Positions 25,675-34,142 of a DNA stretch of 64,000 nucleotides are shown one piece after another. The translations under genes were made by a program, and so were the position numbers. Under the pieces are notes generated by a model, which was not told the origin of the DNA, ran no database searches, and saw only the letters and a list, made by a program, of their open reading frames with translations. Where the stretch lies: positions 62,001 to 126,000 of the forward strand of contig CAXTNV010000001.1 in NCBI GenBank assembly GCA_964245755.1, read 5' to 3'. How positions within the stretch are numbered: the stretch's first letter is position 1; the number at the start of each line of letters is the position of its first letter. The stretch is from Lichenicoccus sp964245755. GTDB taxonomy: Bacteria; Pseudomonadota; Alphaproteobacteria; Acetobacterales; Acetobacteraceae.

Positions 25675-26377
25675 GACGGGCCTGACGCGTGCACCGCTGC
25701 GTCTGCTGATCCTCGACTGCGACGGGGTGCTGATCGATAGTGAGCCGCCGTCGAACCGTCTGATCGCGCAGGAGTGCCGTGCCAGGGGTTTGGCCATCAC
25801 CGACGGGCAGGCAATGCTTCGCTTCGCGGGCAAGGCGCTGCAGCAGATCGCGGCAGAGCTTCAATTGGATGATCGGATCGAGCTGCCTCTGGACTGGTCT
25901 GGACGGATGCATGGTCGGCTGATGGCGATGCTCGAGCAGGAGGCGGTCCTTATCGACGGTGCGCGGGAGATGCTGGAGGCGATGCACAGGCTCGGACTGC
26001 CGGTGCGGGTCGCGTCCAACTCCTCGCACGAGGAGATGGAGGTGAAGTTCCGCAGGACCGGTTTGGATCATTTGCTGCGAGGCCGGCTGCACAGTGCGCG
26101 CGATGTCGCGCGCCCGAAGCCGTGGCCCGACCTGTTCCTGATCGCCGCGGCAGCCGAGGGCGTGGATCCCCGCAGCTGTCTGGTCGTCGAGGATTCCGAC
26201 ACCGGCGTGCTGGCAGCACAGGCGGCCGGAATGGCCTGCGCGGTGCTGCGTGCGCAGGGGGCGCATCCTGTGATGCCGGCGGCAGGTGAACATGCGGCGG
26301 CGGTAACGCAGATCCATCATCTGCGGGCGCTGCGGCCGTTGGTCGTGGCGGCGATGCGATCCGAGACCGCGAGATGA
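25667..26377 (+). CDS. HAD family hydrolase (phosphoglycolate phosphatase-like)
   Basis: This is a 236-residue haloacid-dehalogenase-type phosphatase. The nucleophile motif is LLILDCDGVLIDSEP, with VASNSS as motif II and VVEDSDTGVLAAQAAGM as motif IV. The cap domain is the small helical C1 type, giving a beta-phosphoglucomutase/GPH-like protein. No ATG or GTG is available near the start; the TTG used overlaps the hemE stop by eight bases. Its own stop overlaps the hemJ ATG. Position between hemE and hemJ is an operon relationship, not evidence of a role in heme synthesis. Confidence 0.85.
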   Translation: MPETGLTRAPLRLLILDCDGVLIDSEPPSNRLIAQECRARGLAITDGQAMLRFAGKALQQIAAELQLDDRIELPLDWSGRMHGRLMAMLEQEAVLIDGAREMLEAMHRLGLPVRVASNSSHEEMEVKFRRTGLDHLLRGRLHSARDVARPKPWPDLFLIAAAAEGVDPRSCLVVEDSDTGVLAAQAAGMACAVLRAQGAHPVMPAAGEHAAAVTQIHHLRALRPLVVAAMRSETAR

Positions 26378-26823
26378 TCGACGCACTCGGTCCCTACCTG
26401 CTGTGGGAGAAGGCGCTGCACGTGATCTCGGTGATCGCCTGGATGGCGGGCCTGTTCTACCTGCCGCGCCTCTACGTCTATCACTGCACGGCAGCGGCGG
26501 GCTCACCGCAGAGCGAGCTGTTCAAGGTGATGGAGCGCCGGCTGCTCAAGCAGATCATGAATCCCGCGATGATCTCCAGCTTCTTCTTTGGCCTGATGCT
26601 GGTGCTGACGCCGGGTGCGGTTGACTGGCACGCAGGCTGGTGGTGGGTGAAGCTGAGCGGCGTGCTGCTGATGGCGGGCTTCCACGGCGCGTGCGCGGGG
26701 TGGCGCCGCGCCTTCGCTGAGGACCGCAACACGAGACCGCAGCGCTTCTACAGGGCCGCGAACGAGATCCCCACGGCGTTGATGCTGGTGATCGTCGTCA
26801 TGGCGATCGTGCAGCCATTCTGA
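26374..26823 (+). CDS. hemJ: Protoporphyrinogen oxidase HemJ
   Basis: This is a 149-residue membrane protein with four hydrophobic segments. The first carries the conserved histidine in WEKALHVISVIAWMAGLFYLPRL; KQIMNPAM and the basic RFYRAANEIP segment are typical of HemJ. HemJ is the protoporphyrinogen IX oxidase of many alphaproteobacteria lacking HemG and HemY, acting in the inner membrane. Its ATG overlaps the stop of the HAD gene, and hemE is two genes upstream, which supports the heme role. Confidence 0.92.
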   Translation: MIDALGPYLLWEKALHVISVIAWMAGLFYLPRLYVYHCTAAAGSPQSELFKVMERRLLKQIMNPAMISSFFFGLMLVLTPGAVDWHAGWWWVKLSGVLLMAGFHGACAGWRRAFAEDRNTRPQRFYRAANEIPTALMLVIVVMAIVQPF

Positions 26824-26865
26824 CCGGGAGACCGTGGTGCTGCACGTCGCTACCGGTCATGGAAA

Positions 26866-26941
<76 letters not shown>

Positions 26942-27036
26942 ACGGTGTCTCGCGGGTGCCGGCCTATAGCAGCGGGCCGGACGCAGCGGAAGTAGGGCAG
27001 GCCTGTCGCGAGCGCAAGGGCGCATTGCGCTATGCC

Positions 27037-27936
27037 TTAACTGTTAAGCAGGGCCAACACGCCGTCGAGCTGATCAAGATTGTCATAGTGGATGCGCAGG
27101 CTGCCGCCCCTGCCGTCGAACAGCACCTGGATGCGCAAGCCCAGCCTAGTGCGCAGGCTCCGTTCCAATGCGGCGATCTCGGGATCCTTACGCGCAGCAA
27201 CCTCCGGCTTCGACTGTGCGGAGGCTGGTGCAAGGCCAACGCGAGCCGCGTGTTGCTGCGCCAGCGCCTCCGTCTGACGCACCGTCAGGCGCTGCGCGAT
27301 AACCGCGAGAGCAGCCCTAGCGGGATCGGGATGGCCAAGCAGCGCTCTGCCATGACCGGCGGTGAGGGCACCGTTCCGCACCTCTTTGCGCACCGTCGCC
27401 GGAAGCTGCAGCAGGCGCACTGTGTTGGTCACGTGGCTGCGCGACTTGCCGATCGCGCCCGCAAGTTCATCGTGCGAAAGTCCGAAGTCGGTGATCAGCC
27501 GTTGCAGGCCTTCCGCCTCCTCCATCGGATCGAGGTCCTCGCGCTGCAGGTTCTCGACCAATGCGGCGGCCATCGCGTCGCCGTCGTCGAGATGGCGTAC
27601 ATGCACAGGCACGTCGTGCAGCCCGGCCTGTTGCGCCGCACGCCATCGGCGTTCTCCGGCGATGATCTGGTAGAACCCGCTGCGTTGCGGATGCGGGCGC
27701 GCCAGGATCGGCTGCAGAACCCCGCGCGTGCGGATGGAGGCGGCAAGTTCGGACAGCGCCTCCGGCTGCATCGAACGTCTCGGCTGGAACGGGCCGGCCT
27801 CAAGCGCCTCGACCGGCAAGCTGTGGACCACCGTGGCAGCCTCGCCGGTCTGCTTGGCGAGAGCCGGCGGCGCATCGCCCAGAAGCGCCGCGAGCCCTCG
27901 CCCCAGCCTCGAAGGCGGCGGCTCCTTCTTGGTCAT
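27037..27936 (-). CDS. parB: Chromosome-partitioning protein ParB
   Basis: This 299-residue protein is a CTP-dependent DNA clamp that loads at parS. The N-terminal basic RLGRGLAALLG is the ParA-interacting segment. The CTP-binding motifs follow (PFQPRR, IIAGERRWRAAQQ, VENLQREDLDPMEEA), then the helix-turn-helix LSHDELAGAIGKSRSHVTNTV. The C-terminal dimerisation region ends IHYDNLDQLDGVLALL. Its ATG overlaps the parA stop. A matching parS site lies 1.4 kb upstream at the mnmG/rsmG junction, completing the segregation system. Confidence 0.97.
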   Translation of the reverse strand: MTKKEPPPSRLGRGLAALLGDAPPALAKQTGEAATVVHSLPVEALEAGPFQPRRSMQPEALSELAASIRTRGVLQPILARPHPQRSGFYQIIAGERRWRAAQQAGLHDVPVHVRHLDDGDAMAAALVENLQREDLDPMEEAEGLQRLITDFGLSHDELAGAIGKSRSHVTNTVRLLQLPATVRKEVRNGALTAGHGRALLGHPDPARAALAVIAQRLTVRQTEALAQQHAARVGLAPASAQSKPEVAARKDPEIAALERSLRTRLGLRIQVLFDGRGGSLRIHYDNLDQLDGVLALLNS

Positions 27937-28769
27937 GCACTTGGCTTCCTGCCGACGCCGCGACCCAAGCGCCCGACGAGTTCCTCCGCCAATTTCACGT
28001 AAGCGATAGATCCGCTGGAACGTGGATCATACAGCAGCGCCGGCTTGCCGTGGCTCTGCGCCTCGGAGATCCGGATGTTGCGCGGGATCATCGTTTCGAA
28101 CACCTGCTCGCCGAAGAAGCCGCGCGCGTCGTCTGCGACCAGCTCCGATAGGTTGTTGCGCCGGTCGAACATCGTCAGCACCAAGCCCTGCAGTTGCAGG
28201 CTCGGGTTGAACGCGCGCCGCACACGGTCGATCGTGCGCACCAGGTGGCTGACCCCTTCCAAGGCGAAGAACTCGCACTGCAACGGGACCAGCACGGCAT
28301 CTGCCGCAACCAGGGCGTTTAACGTCAGCAAGCCCAGACTGGGCGGGCAATCGAGCAGCACCATGTCGTAGGGAAGTGCCGCGTCGTCGTCAGCGGTTAA
28401 GGCTTGCTGCAACAGGAACTCGCGCCGCTCGTAGCTGACCAGTTCGACCTCCGCACCCACCAGATCTGTATCAGCCGGTAGGAGTGACAATCCCGGGATC
28501 ATCGTGTCTCGGACCAGCGCAACGAGGGGCTGGTTTTCCGCGAGCAACGCGTAGCTGCCGGCGCGGCGCGCGCCATATTCGAGGCCCAGGCCGGTCGATG
28601 CGTTGCCTTGTGGGTCGAGGTCGATCAGCAAGACTCGCTCGCCGGCAGTCGCGAGCGACGTTGCGAGGTTGATTGCCGTCGTCGTCTTCCCCACGCCGCC
28701 TTTCTGATTGGCGATAGCGATAATGTTGGGAATGATGCCCTCTTGATCAGGCGTCCGGCGAGCCTTCAT
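27933..28769 (-). CDS. parA: Chromosome-partitioning ATPase ParA
   Basis: This is a 278-residue ParA/Soj-type ATPase. The deviant Walker A motif is NQKGGVGKTTTAINLA, followed by LLIDLDPQGNASTGLG and MVLLDCPPSLGLL as Walker B. It forms the nucleoid-bound gradient that moves ParB-parS complexes after replication. The start overlaps the 3' end of rsmG by 23 bases and its stop overlaps the parB start, so rsmG-parA-parB are translationally linked. The first dozen residues (MKARRTPDQEG) are poorly conserved in type, so a slightly later start is possible. Confidence 0.96.
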   Translation of the reverse strand: MKARRTPDQEGIIPNIIAIANQKGGVGKTTTAINLATSLATAGERVLLIDLDPQGNASTGLGLEYGARRAGSYALLAENQPLVALVRDTMIPGLSLLPADTDLVGAEVELVSYERREFLLQQALTADDDAALPYDMVLLDCPPSLGLLTLNALVAADAVLVPLQCEFFALEGVSHLVRTIDRVRRAFNPSLQLQGLVLTMFDRRNNLSELVADDARGFFGEQVFETMIPRNIRISEAQSHGKPALLYDPRSSGSIAYVKLAEELVGRLGRGVGRKPSA

Positions 28770-29376
28770 GCGCTCCGATCCGCCGGATGTGGCTTAACGC
28801 GAGGATCACCCCGTCCGGATCGGTCCGGCTTGGGGTCCGCTTGATCGTCATGTGCCACCTCGTCGCGGCGTCGGTCAATTCACCCTCCACTGACCTGCCC
28901 TTGGGAAACAGGCAGACGCCCGATGGCAGCAGCAGCGGCGCAGCCCAGTGCAGCAGCGTTTGCAGCGGCGCCAATGCCCGTGCGGTGACGATGGGCGCCG
29001 CGGGAGGCGTTGCGTCCTCGATCCGGGTGTTCAGGATGGTCGCGCGCGTCATGGTCGCCCGTGCGGCTTCGCGGAGGAAGGCCGCCTTGCGCGTATCCGC
29101 CTCGATTAGGGTTACCGGATTGCCTGTGCGGATCGCGAGGATCAGTCCCGGGAATCCCCCCCCGGAGCCGAGATCGATGATGGGCGCATCCGCCGGAACA
29201 TGCGCCGCCAGCTGCAGGCTGTCGTCTATGTGGCGTGGCCAGAGCTTCGGCAGGTCAGTGGAGGAAACCAGGTTGATCCGGCGGTTCCAGCGCGTCAGCA
29301 GGTCAGCGAACTGCTGCAGCCGCACCAGGATTTCAGGAGGAAGCGCAGCGTCTGCTTCGTCCCTCCCATGTTTCAC
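28747..29376 (-). CDS. rsmG: 16S rRNA m7G527 methyltransferase RsmG (GidB)
   Basis: This 209-residue methyltransferase acts on G527 of 16S rRNA. It contains RWNRRINLVSSTD and the SAM motif IIDLGSGGGFPGLILA, then VTARALAPLQ and LFPKG, all RsmG hallmarks. The only upstream start in frame is a GTG that lies inside the parS site. No clear ribosome-binding site precedes it, so translation may rely on coupling with mnmG, whose stop is seven bases upstream. The start is therefore tentative; the family is certain. Confidence 0.93.
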   Translation of the reverse strand: MKHGRDEADAALPPEILVRLQQFADLLTRWNRRINLVSSTDLPKLWPRHIDDSLQLAAHVPADAPIIDLGSGGGFPGLILAIRTGNPVTLIEADTRKAAFLREAARATMTRATILNTRIEDATPPAAPIVTARALAPLQTLLHWAAPLLLPSGVCLFPKGRSVEGELTDAATRWHMTIKRTPSRTDPDGVILALSHIRRIGAHEGSPDA

Positions 29377-29384
29377 GTGAAACT
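29369..29384. promoter_or_regulatory. parS centromere site (ParB-binding)
   Basis: The 16-mer TGTTTCACGTGAAACT matches the bacterial parS consensus at 15 of 16 positions (last base T instead of A). It spans the junction of the mnmG stop and the rsmG start and lies 1.4 kb from parB. A DnaA-box-like CTATCCACA overlaps its right end (29383-29391). Confidence 0.92.
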
Positions 29385-31251
29385 ATCCACAGGGTGAGGC
29401 GCGCACATGCACCAGGAGGGCGACCAGGGCGGATGGCGTCACGCCGGATACTCTCTGCGCCGCGCTGAAGCTGGCCGGTCGTGCGACCGACAGGCGCTCG
29501 CGCATCTCGGTGCTCAGCCCGCCGATTGTGCTGTAGTCGAGATCCTGCGGCAACGCGATCGCACTCTCCGTGGCGAGCTGCCGGATTTCGCGCGCCTGCC
29601 GGCCGAGGTAGCCGCTGTAGCGGGCCTCGATCATCAGATGTCGGCGCACTCGAGTGGGTAGCTCAAGGAGCCAAGGGCAGAGGCCGCCCAAAGCTTCGGC
29701 CTCGGCGTCGCCGGCGAGAACCTCGAATAGCGACCGGCGACGACCGTCAGCGGTCGAGGCGATCCCGTGCCGCCGTAGCGACTCCGACGAGAAGCTTTCC
29801 TGCTCGGCGCGCTGTGTTGCGGCAGCGATGCTGGCCTCGTCTGCCTGGAACAGCTCGGCACGTTGCGAGCCGACGCATCCCCATGCCATTCCTATCCGGG
29901 TGAGGCGGAGGTCGGCGTTGTCGGCGCGCAAGCTCAGGCGAAACTCAGCTCGAGACGTGAACATGCGATATGGCTCGCTGACCCCCTGTGTCGTAAGGTC
30001 GTCGATCATCACCCCGATATAGCCGGCGCCGCGATCGACGGTGCCGGGGAGGCCGCCGCCGGCGAGCCGCGCCGCGTTGATGCCGGCAAGAATGCCCTGT
30101 GCCGCCGCCTCCTCGTAGCCGGTCGTGCCGTTGATCTGCCCAGCGAGGAACAGGCGCGGCATCGCGCGGAGCTCCAGGGTGGGCAGCAGGGCTCTCGGAT
30201 CGACAAAGTCGTACTCGACCGCGTAGCCGGGGCGGACGATGCGTGCCTGCTCCAGGCCGGGGATGGTTGCGATCAACTGCGCCTGCACAGCTTCGGGGAG
30301 GCTGGTGGAGATGCCGTTCGGGTAGACGAGGTCACCCCCCAGGTTACCTGGCAAGGCTTCCGGTTCGAGGAAGATCTGGTGGCTGGAGCGCTCCGAGAAC
30401 CGCACCACCTTGTCTTCGATCGAGGGGCAATAGCGTGGTCCACGACCGGCAATCGACCCGCAATAGACCGCGGAAAGCTGCAAGTTCTCGCGGATGACCT
30501 GATGCGTCCGCGTGCCGGTCGCGGTGACCCGGCACGACAGCTGCGGCGTGTCGATCCGGCTGGTAAGGCGGCTGAACGGCTCCGGCACGAGGTCGCCACG
30601 GTCTTCCGCCAGACCGTCCCAATCGATGCTGTCGCGGGCGAGCCGCGGCGGTGTGCCGGTCTTCAGGCGTCCCATCGGCAGCCCCAGCGCCTGCAGACGA
30701 GCTCCCAGGCGGATCGCCGGGGTCTCGCCGAAGCGCCCGGCCGACTGGCTGTGCCGCCCCACGTGGATGGTGCCGCGCAGGAAGGTTCCTGCCGTCAGCA
30801 CGACTGCGCCCGCCCGCATCTGCCGTCCGTCACTGCAGACGACGCCGCAGACCCCTCCATCCGCGTCGATCAGAAAATCATCGACCGCACCGCGCTCAAG
30901 GCTGAGCCCGCTCGTCTGTGTCAGCAGCGTGCCGATCGCGGCGCGATACAGGGAGCGGTCCGCCTGCACACGCGGGCCCTGCACCGCCGGACCCTTGGAG
31001 CGGTTCAGCAGCTTGAAGTGGATCCCGGCGCGGTCGGCGGCGCGGCCCATCAATCCGTCGAGTGCATCGATCTCCCGGACGAGGTGGCCTTTGCCGATAC
31101 CGCCGATCGCCGGGTTGCAGGACATCACACCGACGGTCTCAAGATCGTGGGTCAGCAGCAAGGTTCTGGCCCCGATGCGGGCGGAAGCCGCTGCCGCCTC
31201 GCAGCCGGCATGGCCTCCGCCCACCACGATCACGTCATGCAGGCTGGTCAT
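29383..31251 (-). CDS. mnmG: tRNA uridine-5-carboxymethylaminomethyl modification enzyme MnmG (GidA)
   Basis: This is a 622-residue FAD protein. VVGGGHAGCEAAAASAR binds FAD, and SCNPAIGGIGKGHLVREIDALDG is the signature segment. GPAVQGPRVQADR and GQINGTTGYEEAAAQG follow, and the C-terminal helical domain binds tRNA and MnmE. With MnmE it modifies wobble uridine U34 of several tRNAs. It lies 17 bases after mnmE on the same strand. Its TAG stop falls in the last bases of the parS site. Confidence 0.97.
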   Translation of the reverse strand: MTSLHDVIVVGGGHAGCEAAAASARIGARTLLLTHDLETVGVMSCNPAIGGIGKGHLVREIDALDGLMGRAADRAGIHFKLLNRSKGPAVQGPRVQADRSLYRAAIGTLLTQTSGLSLERGAVDDFLIDADGGVCGVVCSDGRQMRAGAVVLTAGTFLRGTIHVGRHSQSAGRFGETPAIRLGARLQALGLPMGRLKTGTPPRLARDSIDWDGLAEDRGDLVPEPFSRLTSRIDTPQLSCRVTATGTRTHQVIRENLQLSAVYCGSIAGRGPRYCPSIEDKVVRFSERSSHQIFLEPEALPGNLGGDLVYPNGISTSLPEAVQAQLIATIPGLEQARIVRPGYAVEYDFVDPRALLPTLELRAMPRLFLAGQINGTTGYEEAAAQGILAGINAARLAGGGLPGTVDRGAGYIGVMIDDLTTQGVSEPYRMFTSRAEFRLSLRADNADLRLTRIGMAWGCVGSQRAELFQADEASIAAATQRAEQESFSSESLRRHGIASTADGRRRSLFEVLAGDAEAEALGGLCPWLLELPTRVRRHLMIEARYSGYLGRQAREIRQLATESAIALPQDLDYSTIGGLSTEMRERLSVARPASFSAAQRVSGVTPSALVALLVHVRASPCG

Positions 31252-31268
31252 CGATCACGCGCCTCGTC

Positions 31269-32552
31269 TCACTTGCCGATGCAGAACTGTCCGAACACGG
31301 TGTCTAGCAGGTCTTCCACTCCTACCGCTCCGGTCAATCCGCCGAGTGCCCGCATCGCCAGCCGTAGTTCCTCGCCGCGCAGTTCCGGCCAGGGCGTCCT
31401 TGCCGCATCCGCCAGGCGAGCGGCTGTCTCGACGATGCCGGCGCGATGCCGGGCGCGGGTCAGGGGGACGGATCCCCCACCCGCGGTAAGCGTACGCGCC
31501 TGCCGGGACAGGATGTCTATGAGGTGCGCGAGACCGGCGCCGGTGATTGCGCTGACGCCGATGGTCGCCGGCGGCGCCGGCGCGCGGTCGATCTTGTTGC
31601 AGATGACCAGATCGCTCGCGAGTTCCGCCGAAGCCCCACACCAGGGATCTATCACTCGCAGCACGAGGTCGGCCTGTTCGGCATGGTATCGCGCTCGCCT
31701 GATGCCCTCCGCCTCGATGGCATCCTCGGTGTCGCGCAGGCCCGCTGTGTCGACCAGCGTGACCGGGACGTCGCCCAGCACGATCCGGATCTCGAGCGCG
31801 TCGCGGGTGGTTCCGGGAACGGGCGACACGATCGCGGCTTCGCGCTGTGCGAGCACGTTCACCAGGCTCGACTTGCCGACATTGGGGGGACCCGTCACTG
31901 CGAAGACGAGGCCGCGACGCAGCCGCTCGCCGGGACCTCCGCCGGCCAGATGTGCATCCATCTCGGACATCAGCGCGCTCAGCTCGCGCTGCAGACGATC
32001 CTCGACTTCCACCGGCAGGTCCTCGTCCGGAAAATCGATCAGTGCTTCCTGTTGGGCGAGTGCCGAGCGAAGACGATGCGCCCAGTCCTGATACAGCGCG
32101 CTCAGTGCGCCCTCGGTCTGCCGCAGCGCCTGACGCCGCTGCGACTGGGTCTCGGCATCGATCAGGTCGGCCACACCCTCCGCTTCCAGCAGGTCGAGAC
32201 GACCGTGTGCGAAGGCGCGGCGGGTGAACTCCCCAGGTTCTGCAGGACGAGCGCCAAGCGAAACCAAGGCGTCGGCGACAGCCTCGATAACCGCGGGCCC
32301 TGCATGCAGATGAAGCTCCGCAGTGTCTTCCCCGGTGTAGCTGTTCGGTGCCGGAAACCACAGCACCAGGGCACGGTCAAGCAGATCATCCGACCACCAC
32401 AGGCTGCGCAATGCCGCCTGTCGAGGCACTGGTCGGGCGCCGCGACAGAGCTGATCGAGGATCATCGCGCAGCTGGGGCCACTGAGTCGCATGATCGCGA
32501 TCGCCGCCCGACCGGCTCCGGTCGCCAAGGCGAAGATCGTGTGTTCTGTCAC
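31269..32552 (-). CDS. mnmE: tRNA modification GTPase MnmE (TrmE)
   Basis: This 427-residue partner of MnmG has an N-terminal formyl-THF-binding domain (TIFALATGAGRAAIAIMRLSG). A central G domain follows with GPPNVGKSSL, PGTTRD, VDTAGLRD and NKID, and the essential C-terminal FCIGK motif is present. The GTG start gives the usual N-terminus; a longer in-frame extension is arginine-rich and unlike the family. It is the first gene of the leftward mnmE-mnmG-rsmG-parA-parB series and divergent from ogt. Confidence 0.96.
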   Translation of the reverse strand: MTEHTIFALATGAGRAAIAIMRLSGPSCAMILDQLCRGARPVPRQAALRSLWWSDDLLDRALVLWFPAPNSYTGEDTAELHLHAGPAVIEAVADALVSLGARPAEPGEFTRRAFAHGRLDLLEAEGVADLIDAETQSQRRQALRQTEGALSALYQDWAHRLRSALAQQEALIDFPDEDLPVEVEDRLQRELSALMSEMDAHLAGGGPGERLRRGLVFAVTGPPNVGKSSLVNVLAQREAAIVSPVPGTTRDALEIRIVLGDVPVTLVDTAGLRDTEDAIEAEGIRRARYHAEQADLVLRVIDPWCGASAELASDLVICNKIDRAPAPPATIGVSAITGAGLAHLIDILSRQARTLTAGGGSVPLTRARHRAGIVETAARLADAARTPWPELRGEELRLAMRALGGLTGAVGVEDLLDTVFGQFCIGK

Positions 32553-32656
32553 GGGCCTGTCCCTTCCGCCTCCGATCGCGCTGCCGGCGTGCTCCGGTGG
32601 ATCACGCTCTGGGCTGCCCAGAGCTGTTCTTGACACCCGTCGTCTTGTGCCGTGCG

Positions 32657-33124
32657 ATGGGTGCAGCATCGGAGCTCGGAGTGCCACAGTTATCTCTGCA
32701 CAGCCCCGTAGGGGCACTCACCGTCGCGCAGGAGGATGAAGCACTGGTAGCCCTGGACTGGGGGTGGGCTTGCGCTCAGGAACAGACGCCGCTGCTTCGA
32801 TGCGCCCGCGAACAGCTGCACGCCTACTTTGATCGGCAGCTGGCAGCATTCGACCTTCCTCTGGCACCGTTCGGCACCGTGTTCCGGCTGAAGGTCTGGA
32901 CGGCGGTGCAGCACATCCCGTTCGGCAATACGCGCACCTACGGGGAGATCGCCCACGAAGTGGGTGGATGCGCTCGCGCGATCGGGCAGGCCAGCAGCTA
33001 CAATCCCCTGCCGATCCTGATCCCGTGCCACCGCGTCGTCGCCCGCAACGGGATTGGCGGGTTCACCAGCCACGAGGGCGTCACCATCAAGCGGTTCCTG
33101 CTCGACCATGAGGGAAGTCAGTGA
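32657..33124 (+). CDS. ogt: Methylated-DNA--[protein]-cysteine S-methyltransferase
   Basis: This 155-residue protein repairs O6-alkylguanine by transferring the alkyl group to its own cysteine in ILIPCHRVVARNG. The conserved FGNTRTYGEIAHEVG helix-turn-helix and the asparagine-containing ASSYNPLPI precede it. The ATG at MGAASELGVPQ was chosen; another in-frame ATG 20 codons upstream is possible. The stop overlaps the start of the quinone-oxidoreductase gene, so the two are probably co-translated. Confidence 0.92.
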   Translation: MGAASELGVPQLSLHSPVGALTVAQEDEALVALDWGWACAQEQTPLLRCAREQLHAYFDRQLAAFDLPLAPFGTVFRLKVWTAVQHIPFGNTRTYGEIAHEVGGCARAIGQASSYNPLPILIPCHRVVARNGIGGFTSHEGVTIKRFLLDHEGSQ

Positions 33125-34098
33125 TGACCAAGGCGATCCGGATCAACGGTTACGGCGGCCCGGATGTGCTCAGCTGGGAGGATGTGCCCCTCCCGGAGCC
33201 GGCAGGCAACGAGGTCCTGATCCGGCAGGAGGCGATCGGCGTCAACTTCATCGACATCTACTATCGGACCGGCTTGTACAAGCTGCCCGGCTTCCCGGCG
33301 GTGCCAGGGATGGAAGGTGCCGGTGTGGTGGAGAGGGTCGGTGCCCATGTCGAGGGCCTGTCCGCTGGGGATCGGGTCGCATACAGTTCCGCGATGGGAG
33401 CTTATGCGGAACGCCGGGTGGTGGCGGCCGATCGTCTGATCAAGCTGCCTGATACGATCGACAGCGTGACCGCTGCCGGCATGATGCTGCGTGGGTTGAC
33501 CGTGCAGGCGCTGCTGCGTCAGGTGCGTCCGCTACAGGCAGGGGAGACCATCCTGGTCCATGCCGCGGCGGGAGGTGTCGGCCTGCTGCTCTGCCAGTGG
33601 GCCAGCCAACTGGGTGCCACCGTGATCGGCGTCGTCTCGACCGAGGCGAAGGCCGAGGTGGCACGGGCGAACGGCGCTACCCATACCATCATTGGCGTGA
33701 CTGATCTTCCGGCCCAGGTGAAGCGCCTCACCGATGGCGCGATGCTGCCGGTGGTCTACGATAGCGTCGGCAAGGACAGCTTCATGGCCAGTCTGGACAG
33801 CTTGGCGCCCCGTGGTCTGATGGTCTCGTACGGCAATGCATCCGGCGAGGTGCAGGGGGTCAACCTCAGCCTGCTTTCCGCGCGTGGCAGCCTTTATCTG
33901 ACCCGTCCTACCCTGATGACCTTCATCGCCAAGCGGGAAGCGCTGGAAGCCGCCGCCGCCGAGCTGTTCGAGGTGGTCGCCAGCGGCGCGGTCAAGATCC
34001 AGGTCGGGCAGCGCTTCGCGCTGAGCCGCGCCGCGGACGCGCATCGGGCTCTGGAGAGCCGCGCGAGTACCGGCAGCACGGTGCTGATAACGGGCTAG
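33124..34098 (+). CDS. NADPH:quinone oxidoreductase (QorA type)
   Basis: This is a 324-residue zinc-free medium-chain reductase. GVNFIDIYYRTGLYK near residue 40 is the quinone-oxidoreductase signature, and ILVHAAAGGVGLLLCQWA is the NADPH-binding loop. It probably reduces quinones or enones with NADPH in the cytoplasm. Both a GTG and the adjoining ATG are possible starts; the ATG has better spacing from GAGGGA. It follows ogt with a one-base stop/start overlap. A hairpin with a short T-run follows its stop. Confidence 0.92.
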   Translation: MTKAIRINGYGGPDVLSWEDVPLPEPAGNEVLIRQEAIGVNFIDIYYRTGLYKLPGFPAVPGMEGAGVVERVGAHVEGLSAGDRVAYSSAMGAYAERRVVAADRLIKLPDTIDSVTAAGMMLRGLTVQALLRQVRPLQAGETILVHAAAGGVGLLLCQWASQLGATVIGVVSTEAKAEVARANGATHTIIGVTDLPAQVKRLTDGAMLPVVYDSVGKDSFMASLDSLAPRGLMVSYGNASGEVQGVNLSLLSARGSLYLTRPTLMTFIAKREALEAAAAELFEVVASGAVKIQVGQRFALSRAADAHRALESRASTGSTVLITG

Positions 34099-34102
34099 CT
34101 CG

Positions 34103-34142
34103 CGGGCGGAGCAGAATCGTCGTGATCGTGCTCCGCTCGTTT
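34103..34142 (+). terminator. Hairpin terminator between convergent qor-type gene and rho
   Basis: An 11-bp stem, CGGGCGGAGCA with TGCTCCGCTCG (one G-T wobble), is separated by 15 bases and followed by TTTA. It lies in the 42-base gap between two convergent genes. The short T-run makes it a moderate intrinsic terminator for the rightward gene. Confidence 0.6.
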
